Numbered from the stretch's first letter, positions 16,013 to 24,520 are shown. The stretch is 29,294 bases of DNA from Deltaproteobacteria bacterium (GCA_026388345.1 JAPLJY010000151.1:1-29294); one strand, 5' to 3'. Made by a program: numbers and translations. The notes: generated by a model from the sequence alone, not told the origin.

Positions 16013-17995
16013 TCAATTCCGACAGTTTGATTTGGCTTTTTTCTGGGCGTACATCAACTCGTCGGCTGCCGATATCAGTTCGTCCAGAGAGATCGGGGAT
16101 TCAGGGTTGTAGATGGCCGTGCCCCAACTCAGGGAGAGCTTGTATTGTCGGGATTCTTTTGTATTGCATGCATCGATGTGCTGTTGAAGGCGCCGCGAAA
16201 AGTCTTCATGATTCATATCCGCAGCGTCTATGGAAAGGATGGCGAATTCATCGCCCCCCAAACGGGCGATGATGTCCGATTTCCGGGCCGTCTGCCGGAG
16301 AATATGCGTCGTATCGATCAGGGCCTTGTCTCCTTCTTTATGACCCAGCGTATCGTTGATCCATTTCAGGTGATCGCAATCGATGAATGTGAGCTGCAGC
16401 GGCCTTTGGGCTCTGTTCGCGGCCCTGAGCTGCTGCTCCGCGAGGGTGATGAATCCGCGCCGGTTGTACACCTCTGTAAGCAAGTCCCGCAGGGACATCT
16501 CCCGCATCTCCGCCTCCATCCGCTTGCGCTCGGTGATGTCCTCAACCACGATCATGTTGCGCCCGGGTTTTCCCCCCGGCTTCCAGAGAGGCGATACCGT
16601 GATGTTCACCCAGATAACCCCCCCGTCCTTCCGGAGGTAGCGCTTCTCCAGGTTGTAGTGCCCGATCTTCCCGGCCAACAGCAGCGCCGCTTTATCATCA
16701 TGCAGAGGGAGATCCTCCGGATGCGTGATCGCATGGAAGGTGGTGGCCAGCATCTCCCCCTCCGTCCTGCCGACCATTTCGCAAAGCCGCCTGTTCACTG
16801 TAATGAACTGGCCCGTCTCCATTTCGGTCTCGGACACTCCCACCGCCGCCTGCTCGACTAGGGCGCGGAACCGCCCCTCGCTCTCCCGCAGCGACCTCTC
16901 CGTCTTCTTGAGTTCGGTGAACAGCTGGGCATTGGCGATCGCCCCGGCAATCTGCGCCCCGATCCTCTCCGCCAGGCGGAGATCCTGTTCTTTGTAGGCG
17001 TCCGGTTTTTTCGACCGGAAGTGCAGGACACCGATCACTTCGTCGCGGGAGATCAGGGGAACGCACATGATCGATCGCAGTCCCGCCTGAAATATTGGGG
17101 TAAGTCTGGGGAACTGGCCGACGATCTCGTCAATGCTCGCAGGCTGAATGCGAAGGCTGGTCCGCGCGCGTATTACAGCCCCACTCAACGATCCCTCCAG
17201 AACGAGGGGATCCCCCTGTCTCCGACCGTCAATGTCCAACCCGGAAACATAAGCAACGCAAATGGTGTTCTCTTGAAAATTGTACAAATTAACGGTGAGA
17301 CTGTCGAAGAGGATCAGCTTCTGGGCCTCGGTCGCGAACCTCTCGTATACATCCTCGATGTCCAGGGTGGAGCCGATCAACCGCCCGATATCGGCGATGA
17401 CGGCCGTCTCCCCGGCCAGCCGCTCGGCGGTCTCCCGGCTCAGGCGCTGTTCCTCCTCCGCCCGCTGCAGATCGGCCAGTGTGCTGTCAATTTTTTTGAT
17501 CGGATAGGTGCGGAAGATGACATAGATCAGGGCGCCGAGAAATGAACTGAAGATTCCCAGAAGCACCGTAAAGACGACCGGTGTGCGGATGGAATATCTG
17601 GCTTCGAACGAACCGACAGGTCGTCCTGAGTCAAAGAGAGCCACTGAAGCCGAGATAACCGGGCGTCTAGTTGCAATATCGGTTTTCGCGACCACTATTC
17701 CCGCCGCGTTACGAATGATCCTTTCACACGGTTTCCCACGGAGCGTGGTTTGCGAGATAATCTCCTGCAATCTCAAACTCTCGAACTCCCATATATCCGG
17801 CCGGGTCTGGATGACTTTTTCTACGGATTTTGCGAGAAAGACCGTTTCTATCGTCAGAGAATCCCGTATCTCGGATACCGAAAGCACATAGTACCAAAAG
17901 GGGATTGTAATGGCGAAAATGCACGCCACCAGAGCCCCCAGGAGCTTCATGATCCTTGTGGCGGGTGCTTTCGATTGCAGAGGCCGGGAATCCAA
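16013..17995 (-). CDS. Membrane sensor diguanylate cyclase (GAF-PAS-GGDEF)
   Basis: The 660-residue protein has a membrane segment at about 17-39, a periplasmic domain of ~100 residues, and a second membrane segment at about 139-161. Cytoplasmic coiled coil, GAF (about 195-358), PAS/PAC (about 372-490) and GGDEF (about 500-655) domains follow. The signature GGDEF (580-584) and the metal-binding DCDHLKWINDTLGH are intact, so it should make c-di-GMP. RKSD (571-574), five residues before GGDEF, is a canonical inhibitory I-site. The start is TTG 17995 with GAGGT 9 bp upstream, 27 bp after the binding-protein gene. An alternative ATG at 17950 has an SD placed too close. Co-transcription with a periplasmic binding protein suggests that protein delivers its signal to the periplasmic domain. 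Confidence 0.9.
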   Translation of the reverse strand: MDSRPLQSKAPATRIMKLLGALVACIFAITIPFWYYVLSVSEIRDSLTIETVFLAKSVEKVIQTRPDIWEFESLRLQEIISQTTLRGKPCERIIRNAAGIVVAKTDIATRRPVISASVALFDSGRPVGSFEARYSIRTPVVFTVLLGIFSSFLGALIYVIFRTYPIKKIDSTLADLQRAEEEQRLSRETAERLAGETAVIADIGRLIGSTLDIEDVYERFATEAQKLILFDSLTVNLYNFQENTICVAYVSGLDIDGRRQGDPLVLEGSLSGAVIRARTSLRIQPASIDEIVGQFPRLTPIFQAGLRSIMCVPLISRDEVIGVLHFRSKKPDAYKEQDLRLAERIGAQIAGAIANAQLFTELKKTERSLRESEGRFRALVEQAAVGVSETEMETGQFITVNRRLCEMVGRTEGEMLATTFHAITHPEDLPLHDDKAALLLAGKIGHYNLEKRYLRKDGGVIWVNITVSPLWKPGGKPGRNMIVVEDITERKRMEAEMREMSLRDLLTEVYNRRGFITLAEQQLRAANRAQRPLQLTFIDCDHLKWINDTLGHKEGDKALIDTTHILRQTARKSDIIARLGGDEFAILSIDAADMNHEDFSRRLQQHIDACNTKESRQYKLSLSWGTAIYNPESPISLDELISAADELMYAQKKAKSNCRN

Positions 17996-18022
17996 AGGCT
18001 CTTTACCTCACTTTCCGGTAAT

Positions 18023-18997
18023 TCACGGTAAAGTCACATGGCCGCATTCAGAGAGGAGCTTCTTTCCATCCTTCGAGAAAACGAACTTGATAAAGTCCTT
18101 CAGCGCACCCTTATCCTCATCCCCCTTGTAGACCAGGGACATTGTCATTGTAAAGGGGTATTTGCCGGTGGAAATATGGACGCCGTCGGCAATATTGGAG
18201 GGTACAGGGGCCGCCCCATCGACGGAGAGGGCTTTGATCCTTCGTTTCTCCACTGCCATGAGTGAGCCGCTGGTTATACCGAATGAACCGGGCGTCTTTT
18301 CGATTTTCTCGGCCGCTTCCTGATCCGTCACACCGACAAAGACACCGGGAATGGAGTGAGCCTTTTCGGACGCCGATTTTAAGCGGGGATTGATGCTCGC
18401 CAGATAGACCGAAAAACTGTCACGCAGAGGACGAAGGATAAGCCTGATGGGTGTTCCATCGGGCCAGGTCTTGCGCTTTCCCGCATATATGTCTTCTATC
18501 TCTGTAAGAGTTACACCTTTGGTCGGGTTCGACTCCTGTACCGCGAAGATAAAGGGAGTACGGCCATAAGGCTCCTCGATGATTCCCATGCTCCTCTCCT
18601 CCGGCGTGAGGGGACGGGAGGACAACCCGATATCGATCCTCCCTTCCTTGACGGCTTTGATGCTTCCTGCGCTGCCGATGCCGGGGAGGACATCGATGGC
18701 GACGTTGGGGTGTTTCTTTTGAAAACCCTCGGCCATCCGTCGCATGGCGCCGATGCCCGACCCATTACCTGTGATGATCAATTTCCTTTCAGGACTGGTG
18801 AAAGCGGAGCTTTCAACCACGGAAGACGTGAGAAGAAGGACGCTGAAGATAAAGATGCACAAGCCCCGCCTTGTAGGCGGGGATAACGGGCGCAATAAAT
18901 AACAGGCATCTTCCTTGCCGGGAAGCCTCGCCCTGAGGGCGGGGAACTTCAAATATCGAAAACAAAGCTTCATAAATCCGTCTTCATTTGTTCTCAT
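18023..18997 (-). CDS. PstS-like periplasmic phosphate/anion-binding protein, orphan
   Basis: The protein (up to 324 residues) contains the PBP-like core. It starts LIITGNGSGIGAMRRMAEGF, then IDVLPGIGSAGSIKAVKEGRIDIGLSSRPL, as in PstS-family phosphate binders. No pstCAB genes adjoin; instead a diguanylate cyclase gene follows, so a sensory role is likely. The N-terminus is odd: a basic start (MKLCFRY), then about 30 residues encoded by an inserted palindromic element, then the hydrophobic signal core (LCIFIFSVLLLTSSVVESSAF). This may impair export or force a different start. Neither ATG 18997 nor ATG 18973 has a convincing SD, so the start is uncertain. Confidence 0.85.
   Translation of the reverse strand: MRTNEDGFMKLCFRYLKFPALRARLPGKEDACYLLRPLSPPTRRGLCIFIFSVLLLTSSVVESSAFTSPERKLIITGNGSGIGAMRRMAEGFQKKHPNVAIDVLPGIGSAGSIKAVKEGRIDIGLSSRPLTPEERSMGIIEEPYGRTPFIFAVQESNPTKGVTLTEIEDIYAGKRKTWPDGTPIRLILRPLRDSFSVYLASINPRLKSASEKAHSIPGVFVGVTDQEAAEKIEKTPGSFGITSGSLMAVEKRRIKALSVDGAAPVPSNIADGVHISTGKYPFTMTMSLVYKGDEDKGALKDFIKFVFSKDGKKLLSECGHVTLP
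18861..18951 (-). repeat. REP/IS200-like palindromic element inserted in the binding-protein signal sequence
   Basis: Two GC-rich hairpins bracket an AT-richer centre. The first is CCCCGCC-TTGTA-GGCGGGG (18864-18882, perfect 7-bp stem). The second is CCTCGCCC-TGA-GGGCGGGG (18926-18944, 8-bp stem with one G-T pair). AAG and GAA/CTT-type flanks border them. Paired hairpins of this shape are typical of REP doublets (REPIN/BIME) and of the subterminal hairpins of IS200/IS605 elements. The block is in frame and adds about 30 residues to the encoded leader. Confidence 0.65.
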
Positions 18998-19085
18998 CCA
19001 TTTGTGTAATGAAAGTTATCGGACTTGAAACCTTTATAAAAGTGAAATCACTCATTATTTTTTTATTATCTGTTCATCAGTGGTC

Positions 19086-19122
19086 AAAAAGCAGTTGCAG
19101 CCTGTTTCGAGTGCTCAGGCAA
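19086..19122 (-). terminator. Weak candidate terminator after purQ
   Basis: About 30 bp after the purQ stop, on the minus strand, TTGCCTG pairs with CAGG-C(tg)CAA with a bulge, and is followed some bases later by TTTTT (19090-19086). The stem is imperfect and the T-tract offset, so this is a tentative call. Confidence 0.3.
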
Positions 19123-19152
19123 TGTGAAGTGCATCCTTCCGCTTCGCCGTCT

Positions 19153-19980
19153 CTACAGAGAGGCGGTCCGGAGAAAGGCGGCGGCATTCCGGAAGAGGGC
19201 GAGCCCCATCCCCTCTTCGGGAAGCTCCTCCCGCGTCCAGCGGGGGTGGTTCGTCCGGTGAAGGTACGCCTCAGGGTGGGGCATGAGGCCGAAGATGCGG
19301 CCTGTTTCGTTGCAGATCCCGGCAATCCCGTCCACGGCGCCATTGGGGTTTGCGGGATAGTCCAGCGTCGCCTCCCCGGACTTTTCATTGCTGTACCGGA
19401 GGGTGATCAGGTTCTGCCGGTGGAGGCGCGCCAAGATCTCTTCATCCTGGGGCACGAACTTTCCTTCACCGTGGCGGACGGGAAGATAAATTCCCCGGAG
19501 TCCGCGGGTGAAGATACAGGGAGAGGCGGGATCGACAAGGAGATGGACCCAGCGGTCCTCGAACCGTCCCGAGTCGTTATAGGTGAGCGTCGCCGTCTGC
19601 TGATTATAATGCCCGTCAAAGCCGGGGAGCATCCCCAGCTTGACGAGGAGCTGGAAGCCGTTGCAGACCCCCAGGATCAGTTTTCCGGCACTGATGAACC
19701 GCAGAAACTGGTCGAAAAGCCGTTCCCTGTCCCCCGCGACGGCAGCATGGAGGATCCGGTTGGCGCCGGCCTTGGCCGATCCGAGGTCGTCGCCGTCGAG
19801 GAATCCGCCGGGCAGGTTCAGGAAGTCATAGTCGTCGAGCCGCTTCGTTCCGTAGAGGAGTTCGCTGATATGGACGATGTCCACCTCTTCGAAGCCGGCG
19901 AGGCGGCAGGCGTGGGCCATCTCCATCTCGCAGTTCGTTCCGTTGCCTGTGATGACAATCGCTTTGATTTGCTGCGGCAT
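19153..19980 (-). CDS. purQ: Phosphoribosylformylglycinamidine synthase glutaminase subunit PurQ
   Basis: The 275-residue class I glutamine amidotransferase supplies ammonia for the fourth step of purine biosynthesis (FGAR to FGAM). The nucleophile is Cys106 in LGVCNGFQLL, and the rest of the triad is His235 and Glu237 in GLMPHPEA. The opening AIVITGNGTNCE with the following 'AGFEEVDIVHI' is PurQ-type. The start is ATG 19980 with AGGAAGG-like SD. It follows purL by 34 bp on the same strand. At 275 residues it is longer than the ~230-residue PurQ of Firmicutes, matching the longer form found with large PurS-PurL fusions. Confidence 0.95.
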   Translation of the reverse strand: MPQQIKAIVITGNGTNCEMEMAHACRLAGFEEVDIVHISELLYGTKRLDDYDFLNLPGGFLDGDDLGSAKAGANRILHAAVAGDRERLFDQFLRFISAGKLILGVCNGFQLLVKLGMLPGFDGHYNQQTATLTYNDSGRFEDRWVHLLVDPASPCIFTRGLRGIYLPVRHGEGKFVPQDEEILARLHRQNLITLRYSNEKSGEATLDYPANPNGAVDGIAGICNETGRIFGLMPHPEAYLHRTNHPRWTREELPEEGMGLALFRNAAAFLRTASL

Positions 19981-20014
19981 TCCTTCCTACCTTTTTCCCC
20001 GTTCGATACACCCG

Positions 20015-23005
20015 TCAGAAGGCAAGGGGTTTCTGCCAAGCCGCTTTGAGCGCGGCGAGGTTTTCTTCGATGATCCATTTTCCCGCAAGGCCGTCTACCT
20101 TGAGGACCCCTTCGGGGAGGACCTTCCCGATGCAGGCAAAGGTGCACCCCGTAAGGAGAGCCTCGAAGGCCTCCCGCGCCTCCGGACGGACCGTCGTGAC
20201 GAAACGGCTCTGCGATTCCGAAAAGAGAAGTTCGTCGTTTCGGGAAATCCCCTCGGCCGGTACGGCCTTCAGATCAACCGCAAGGCCGAAGCCTCCGGCG
20301 AAGGCCGTCTCGGCGAGCGCCACGCCGAGTCCCCCGTCGGAGCAGTCGTGACAGGAGGCGACGAGCCCCGCGGTGATCGCGCGGTGGAGGGCCTCGTAGA
20401 GTGTCTTCGCTGTTTGGGCGTGCACCCGGGGAACGCCGTTCCCGATCGCCCTGTTCAGGGCAAACCATTCCGACCCGCCCAACTCCCGGAAGGTCTTCCC
20501 CAGGACATAGACGAGATCTCCCGGCTTCTTGACGTCCATCGTTACGGCCTTCCGCACGTCCTCCATCTTGCCCAGCGTGGAGAAGAGGAGGGTGGGGGGG
20601 ATCGAAATCCGGATCTCCCCGATCTGGTAGTCGTTCTTCATGCTGTCCTTCCCCGAGATGCAGGGGACGCCGTAGGCCGTCGTGAGGTCGTAGAGGGCCT
20701 CGTTCGCCCGGACGAGCTGGGCGAGCTTGTACTCCCCATCGGGGTTTTTCGCCGACCGGACCGGGTCGCACCAGCAGAAGTTGTCGAGTCCGGCCAGGCG
20801 GTCAAGGGGGGCCCCGACGGCGACCGCGTTGCGGACTGCCTCATCGATCGCGCAGGCGGCCATGTGATAGGCGTCGATGTCGCTGTAGCGGGGGCAGATC
20901 CCGTTCGCGACGACGATCCCTTCAAAGGAGTCCAGCAGCGGCCGGATCACGGCGGCGTCGCTCGGGCCGTCGTTGACGGCGCCGGTCAGGGGCTTGATCA
21001 CGCTGCCTCCCTGGACTTCGTGGTCGTACTGGCGGACCACGGACTCCTTGCTGCAGATGTTGAGGCGGGAGAGGATCGCCTTCAGGGCGCCTCCCAGGTC
21101 CGACGGCTCCGGGAAATCGGGTTCCGCGTGGCGCGGGGGCGCCCAGACGGCCCGGAGGGCCATCTGCGGGAGACCGTCATGGAGAAAGGACATTTCGATG
21201 TAGGCGACGGTCTCCTCCCCGTAGCGGATGTGAAACCAGCCTGAATCCGTGTAGCGGCCGAGCACGGTCGCCTCGACGTCCATCTTCCGGGCGAGCCTAA
21301 GGAATTCGCCGCTCTTTGCCGGGTCGACGGCGAGGGTCATCCGCTCCTGGGACTCGGAGATGAGGATCTCCCAGGGGTTCAGCCCCGGGTACTTCAGCGG
21401 CGCCGCCTTCAGGTCGAGCTCGCACCCTCCGGAGAGTGTCGCCGTCTCGCCCACGGAGGAGGAGAGGCCTCCCGCCCCGTTGTCGGTGATCGCGCGGTAG
21501 AGGCCGCGGTCCCTGGCGACGAGGAGAAAATCGGTCATCTTCTTCTGGGTGATCGGGTCGCCGATCTGGACCGCCGTGACGGGGGAGCCCTCGTGGAGCT
21601 CCTCGGAGGAGAAGGTGGCCCCGTGGATCCCGTCCTTCCCGATCCGTCCGCCGGTCATCACGATCAGGTCTCCCGGCAGGATCTCCTTCGTGTGGGTCGG
21701 CTCGCCGGCGATCCGGGCGGGCATGATCCCTCCCGTCCCGCAGTAGACGAGTGGTTTGCCGAGATAGCGTTCATCGAAGACGAGGCAGCCGTTGACGGTC
21801 GGGATGCCGCTTTTGTTGCCGCCGTGCTCCACCCCCTCGCGGACCCCCTCGTAGATCCGCCGCGGGTGGAGGATTCGCTTCGGCAGGGGTTTGTCGTAGT
21901 CGGGCGGCGCGAAGCAAAAGACGTCCGTATTGAAGATCAGCTTCGCCCCCCTCCCGCAGCCGAAGGGGTCGCGGTTCACGCCGACGATGCCGGTGAGCGC
22001 CCCGCCGTAGGGGTCGAGCGCGGAGGGTGAGTTGTGGGTCTCCACCTTGAAGACGAGGTTCCAGTCGTCGTTGAAGCGGATGATTCCCGCGTTGTCGACG
22101 AAAACGGAGAGGCACCAGTCGTCGGCCCCCATCCGCTCCCGGATCTCCCGGGTCGATTTCTTGATGCAGGTGCTGAACAGGGAGTCGATCTCCCGGGTCT
22201 GGCCGTCGCCGTCGTCATAGGCGATCCGGGCGTTGAAGATCTTGTGCTTGCAGTGCTCCGACCAGGTCTGGGCGAGGCATTCGAGTTCCGCGTCGGTCAT
22301 TGCGGCCCCAAGACCGACCTCCTTCCGGTGGGCGAGGATCTCATCGTTCTTCAGGTAATCCCTGAGAATCCGCATTTCCTCGAGGGTCAGGGCGAGAACC
22401 CGCTCCTGGCTGATCCGGACGAGTTCCTCATCGGAAACGTCGAGGGCGATCTCCTCCGTGTGCGGACGATCCTCTCCCGTGACGCGCGGGATATAGGGCC
22501 GGATTCCCTTCGCCGGGTTCCAGGTTTTCCCGTCGATGATATCATAGCGCTGGATGAGGTCGTTGGCAAGGAGCTCGGAGGCGATCCGCTCCGCGTCCGT
22601 CCGGGTGAGGGTGTCGAGGGCGCACCGGTCGCGGATGCCGCGGATGACATACTGCCGCGATGTGTAGACGCGGACCGGTTTGCCGGTCAGCAGGGTGATC
22701 GCCTCGCCGGCGGTCTTTCCCACGTTGTCCGTGACGCCGGGGCGGAACCCCACCTCGATCAGCCAGTCGAACCCGCGGGCGATCCCCCGGTCAATCGCGT
22801 AATCCTGGATCACCGGGTCGGAGAGGGGTCCGCGGGCCGCCCCTTCCATCTCCTCCGGGGCGAGGGGGCCGTCGAGGGTGTAGACCTCGATCGTCCTGAC
22901 CGAATCCACGGGAATCCGGAGGTCCTCGATGATCCGCCTGCGGATTTTTTCGCCGAGGGCGTCCCTGATTCCCTGTCTGAATCCGATCTCGATGCGATTG
23001 ACCAT
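20015..23005 (-). CDS. purL: Phosphoribosylformylglycinamidine synthase, PurS-PurL fusion
   Basis: The 996-residue cytoplasmic enzyme carries out the ATP-dependent amidation of FGAR. Residues 1 to about 160 hold two PurS-like halves, each with a 'F..G..D..G' motif (FRQGIRDALGEK and FRPGVTDNVGKT). A linker and the catalytic PurL region follow, with TWSEHCKHKIF, FKVETHNSPSA, GCGRGAKLIFNTD and GGNKSGIPTVNG, and the AIRS-like second half. Glutaminase activity is absent and is supplied by PurQ encoded next. The ATG at 23005 is preceded by AAAAGG at short spacing. This length lies between the ~740-residue small PurL and the ~1300-residue PurL of gammaproteobacteria and is common in deltaproteobacteria. 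Confidence 0.95.
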   Translation of the reverse strand: MVNRIEIGFRQGIRDALGEKIRRRIIEDLRIPVDSVRTIEVYTLDGPLAPEEMEGAARGPLSDPVIQDYAIDRGIARGFDWLIEVGFRPGVTDNVGKTAGEAITLLTGKPVRVYTSRQYVIRGIRDRCALDTLTRTDAERIASELLANDLIQRYDIIDGKTWNPAKGIRPYIPRVTGEDRPHTEEIALDVSDEELVRISQERVLALTLEEMRILRDYLKNDEILAHRKEVGLGAAMTDAELECLAQTWSEHCKHKIFNARIAYDDGDGQTREIDSLFSTCIKKSTREIRERMGADDWCLSVFVDNAGIIRFNDDWNLVFKVETHNSPSALDPYGGALTGIVGVNRDPFGCGRGAKLIFNTDVFCFAPPDYDKPLPKRILHPRRIYEGVREGVEHGGNKSGIPTVNGCLVFDERYLGKPLVYCGTGGIMPARIAGEPTHTKEILPGDLIVMTGGRIGKDGIHGATFSSEELHEGSPVTAVQIGDPITQKKMTDFLLVARDRGLYRAITDNGAGGLSSSVGETATLSGGCELDLKAAPLKYPGLNPWEILISESQERMTLAVDPAKSGEFLRLARKMDVEATVLGRYTDSGWFHIRYGEETVAYIEMSFLHDGLPQMALRAVWAPPRHAEPDFPEPSDLGGALKAILSRLNICSKESVVRQYDHEVQGGSVIKPLTGAVNDGPSDAAVIRPLLDSFEGIVVANGICPRYSDIDAYHMAACAIDEAVRNAVAVGAPLDRLAGLDNFCWCDPVRSAKNPDGEYKLAQLVRANEALYDLTTAYGVPCISGKDSMKNDYQIGEIRISIPPTLLFSTLGKMEDVRKAVTMDVKKPGDLVYVLGKTFRELGGSEWFALNRAIGNGVPRVHAQTAKTLYEALHRAITAGLVASCHDCSDGGLGVALAETAFAGGFGLAVDLKAVPAEGISRNDELLFSESQSRFVTTVRPEAREAFEALLTGCTFACIGKVLPEGVLKVDGLAGKWIIEENLAALKAAWQKPLAF

Positions 23006-23048
23006 ATCCTTTTACCCCGTTTTCCCCCTGCCGTTGTCTAAAGGGTCA

Positions 23049-23067
23049 GGCATCCATAACAGATGCC
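23049..23067 (-). other. Short inverted repeat in the purL leader
   Basis: GGCATC (23049-23054) and GATGCC (23062-23067) form a 6-bp inverted repeat with a 7-nt spacer, about 45 bp upstream of purL. It could be an operator or a leader-RNA hairpin. No known purine riboswitch core is evident here. Confidence 0.3.
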
Positions 23068-23173
23068 GGCGGAAAAAACAACGAGGAGAGAGCCCGATGT
23101 TGCCGATTTCCGTCTTGACAATTTCCACGAATCCGTCCTACCATCCCCGCACATTTCGGACCTCTGAAGGGAA

Positions 23174-23194
23174 TATGCAACGTAATATTGCATA
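23174..23194. promoter_or_regulatory. Dyad TATGCAA-N7-TTGCATA in the divergent intergenic region
   Basis: A perfect 7-bp inverted repeat with a 7-bp spacer lies between purL (-) and the CoA-transferase fragment (+), 50 bp before the latter's ATG. TTGACA at 23115-23120 with TACCAT at 23139-23144 (18-bp spacing) is a possible rightward promoter. The dyad looks like a dimeric-regulator binding site, but the regulator is unknown. Confidence 0.4.
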
Positions 23195-23243
23195 ATTGCA
23201 GTCATTTTCGCAGCCGGCATCAAAACGAATCGAGGAAAGTTTT

Positions 23244-23515
23244 ATGAAAAGGGCCTTGGAAGGAATCCGGGTGATCGACCTGAGCCATGTTCTGGCGGCA
23301 CCGACGACGATGTTTCAGGCCGATCTGGGCGCCGATGTGATCCATCTGGAACCCTCCCACGGCGACGACGCGAGGGAATACGGCCCGTTCGCCGGGGAGC
23401 CGGGCAAGAACCGCAGCGGCTACTTCATCAACCTGAACCGCAACAAGAAGAGCCTGGTCCTCAATCTGAAATTACGGAGGCGATGGACATGAGCCTTCGG
23501 AAACCGCGGTTCTAA
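23244..23515 (+). pseudogene. Truncated CaiB/BaiF (family III) CoA-transferase gene
   Basis: The frame from ATG 23244 begins exactly like a family III CoA-transferase: LEGIRVIDLSHVLAAPTTMF, then DLGADVIHLEPSHGDDAR and LNRNKKSLVLNLK. It breaks after about 76 residues and stops at 23492, whereas the family has ~400 residues with a catalytic Asp near 169. In the next frame ITEAMDMSLRKPRF runs to a TAA at 23513-23515, which looks like the natural end of a protein, so a large internal deletion with loss of frame is likely. The start has GAGGAAAG as SD and an upstream promoter-like region, so a useless short peptide may still be made. The fragment cannot have CoA-transferase activity. Confidence 0.8.
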
Positions 23516-23518
23516 ATT

Positions 23519-24439
23519 ATGGCAAAGCGAATGGATTCCAAGGGAACAGCGCCGTCGCAGACATTCCCGCCGCACCTCGTCTGGCTGCTGGTGGCCCTCA
23601 CGCTGGGCTGGGGTATCAACTGGCCGATCATGAAGGCCGTGCTGTTCGAGATGGCCCCGATGCACTTCCGGTCCCTTTGCCTGCTCTTCGGGGCGGCCGG
23701 GCTTTTCGCCATCGCCCGCCTGACCGGCCTGCCGATACGGATTCCGCAGGGGCAGTGGCCGCGGCTGGTCGCCATTGCGCTGGTCAACATGATGGGCTGG
23801 AACATCCTCGCCGTCTACGGCATCCAATTGATGGCGTCGGGACGAGCGGCCATCCTGGGCTATACGATGCCGGTGTGGGGCATGATCGTCGCGATCTGGC
23901 TCTTGAAGGAGCCCTTCACCGGGCGGCGGGCGCTCGGTGCGGCGCTGGGGGGCGCCGGGTTGCTGCTCCTGCTCGGGGAGGAGGTTCAGGCCGTGGGGCG
24001 CTCGCCGCTCGGCGCGATGCTCATGGTCGGCGCGGCGGTCAGTTGGGCCCTGGGCACGATCATGATGAAGCGCTGGCCCGTTTCCCTGCCCGCTTCGTCC
24101 TTCGCCGCATGGCAAATGCTGATCAGCGCCGCTCCCATCATCGTCGTTGCGCTCTTTTTCGAGACGGGGACTTTCAATCCGTTCGCGCTGTCCCTGTGGC
24201 CGATGCTCGGGATATTGTACAACGTGTTCGTGGCGTTCAATTTCTGTTACTGGGCGTGGACGAAGATCGCGCTTGTCGCGCCGGTCGGCGTCTCCAGCCT
24301 CGCAATTATGATGACCCCGGTGGTCGGCGTCTTCAGCGGGATGCTGTTGCTGGGGGAGACCCCCCATTGGCAGGATTATGCGGCGCTTGTGCTGGTGGTC
24401 GCCTCGTTGGCTACGGTTCTGCTGCCGCCCAGGAGATGA
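23519..24439 (+). CDS. EamA/DMT-family transporter (drug/metabolite exporter type)
   Basis: The 306-residue membrane protein has about ten hydrophobic segments arranged as two EamA repeats. Each repeat ends with the usual pattern of a short loop and a final pair of helices (PFTGRRALGAALGGAGLLLL in the first half, HWQDYAALVLVVASLATVLL in the second). EamA proteins usually export amino acids or other metabolites. The ATG at 23519 lacks an SD and starts 3 bp after the stop of the CoA-transferase remnant frame, so translation may depend on reinitiation from that remnant. This fits with the transporter having been brought next to the fragment by a deletion. The substrate is unknown. Confidence 0.9.
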   Translation: MAKRMDSKGTAPSQTFPPHLVWLLVALTLGWGINWPIMKAVLFEMAPMHFRSLCLLFGAAGLFAIARLTGLPIRIPQGQWPRLVAIALVNMMGWNILAVYGIQLMASGRAAILGYTMPVWGMIVAIWLLKEPFTGRRALGAALGGAGLLLLLGEEVQAVGRSPLGAMLMVGAAVSWALGTIMMKRWPVSLPASSFAAWQMLISAAPIIVVALFFETGTFNPFALSLWPMLGILYNVFVAFNFCYWAWTKIALVAPVGVSSLAIMMTPVVGVFSGMLLLGETPHWQDYAALVLVVASLATVLLPPRR

Positions 24440-24469
24440 TCGCCCTCCCTCCCGCCCACAATTTTTTAT

Positions 24470-24496
24470 TTGACAAATCCCCCGAAATGGCTTAAT
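24470..24496 (+). promoter_or_regulatory. Probable promoter of the cimA leader
   Basis: TTGACA (24470-24475) is a perfect -35. The best -10 is CTTAAT (24491-24496), with a short 15-bp spacer. A start near 24503 would leave a brief 5' end before the leader-peptide SD. The -10 assignment is uncertain. Confidence 0.45.
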
Positions 24497-24520
24497 GGAT
24501 CTCTTCAGGAAGGTTGATTT

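Noticed and set aside
15836..16030. Short plus-strand frame between the LacI gene and the diguanylate cyclase
   Set aside because: It starts within the promoter of the LacI-family gene, has no SD and shows no recognisable family.
18864..18944. The two hairpins as CRISPR repeats
   Set aside because: There are only two units, they differ in sequence, and there are no regular spacers or cas genes. A REP/IS-type palindromic element fits better.
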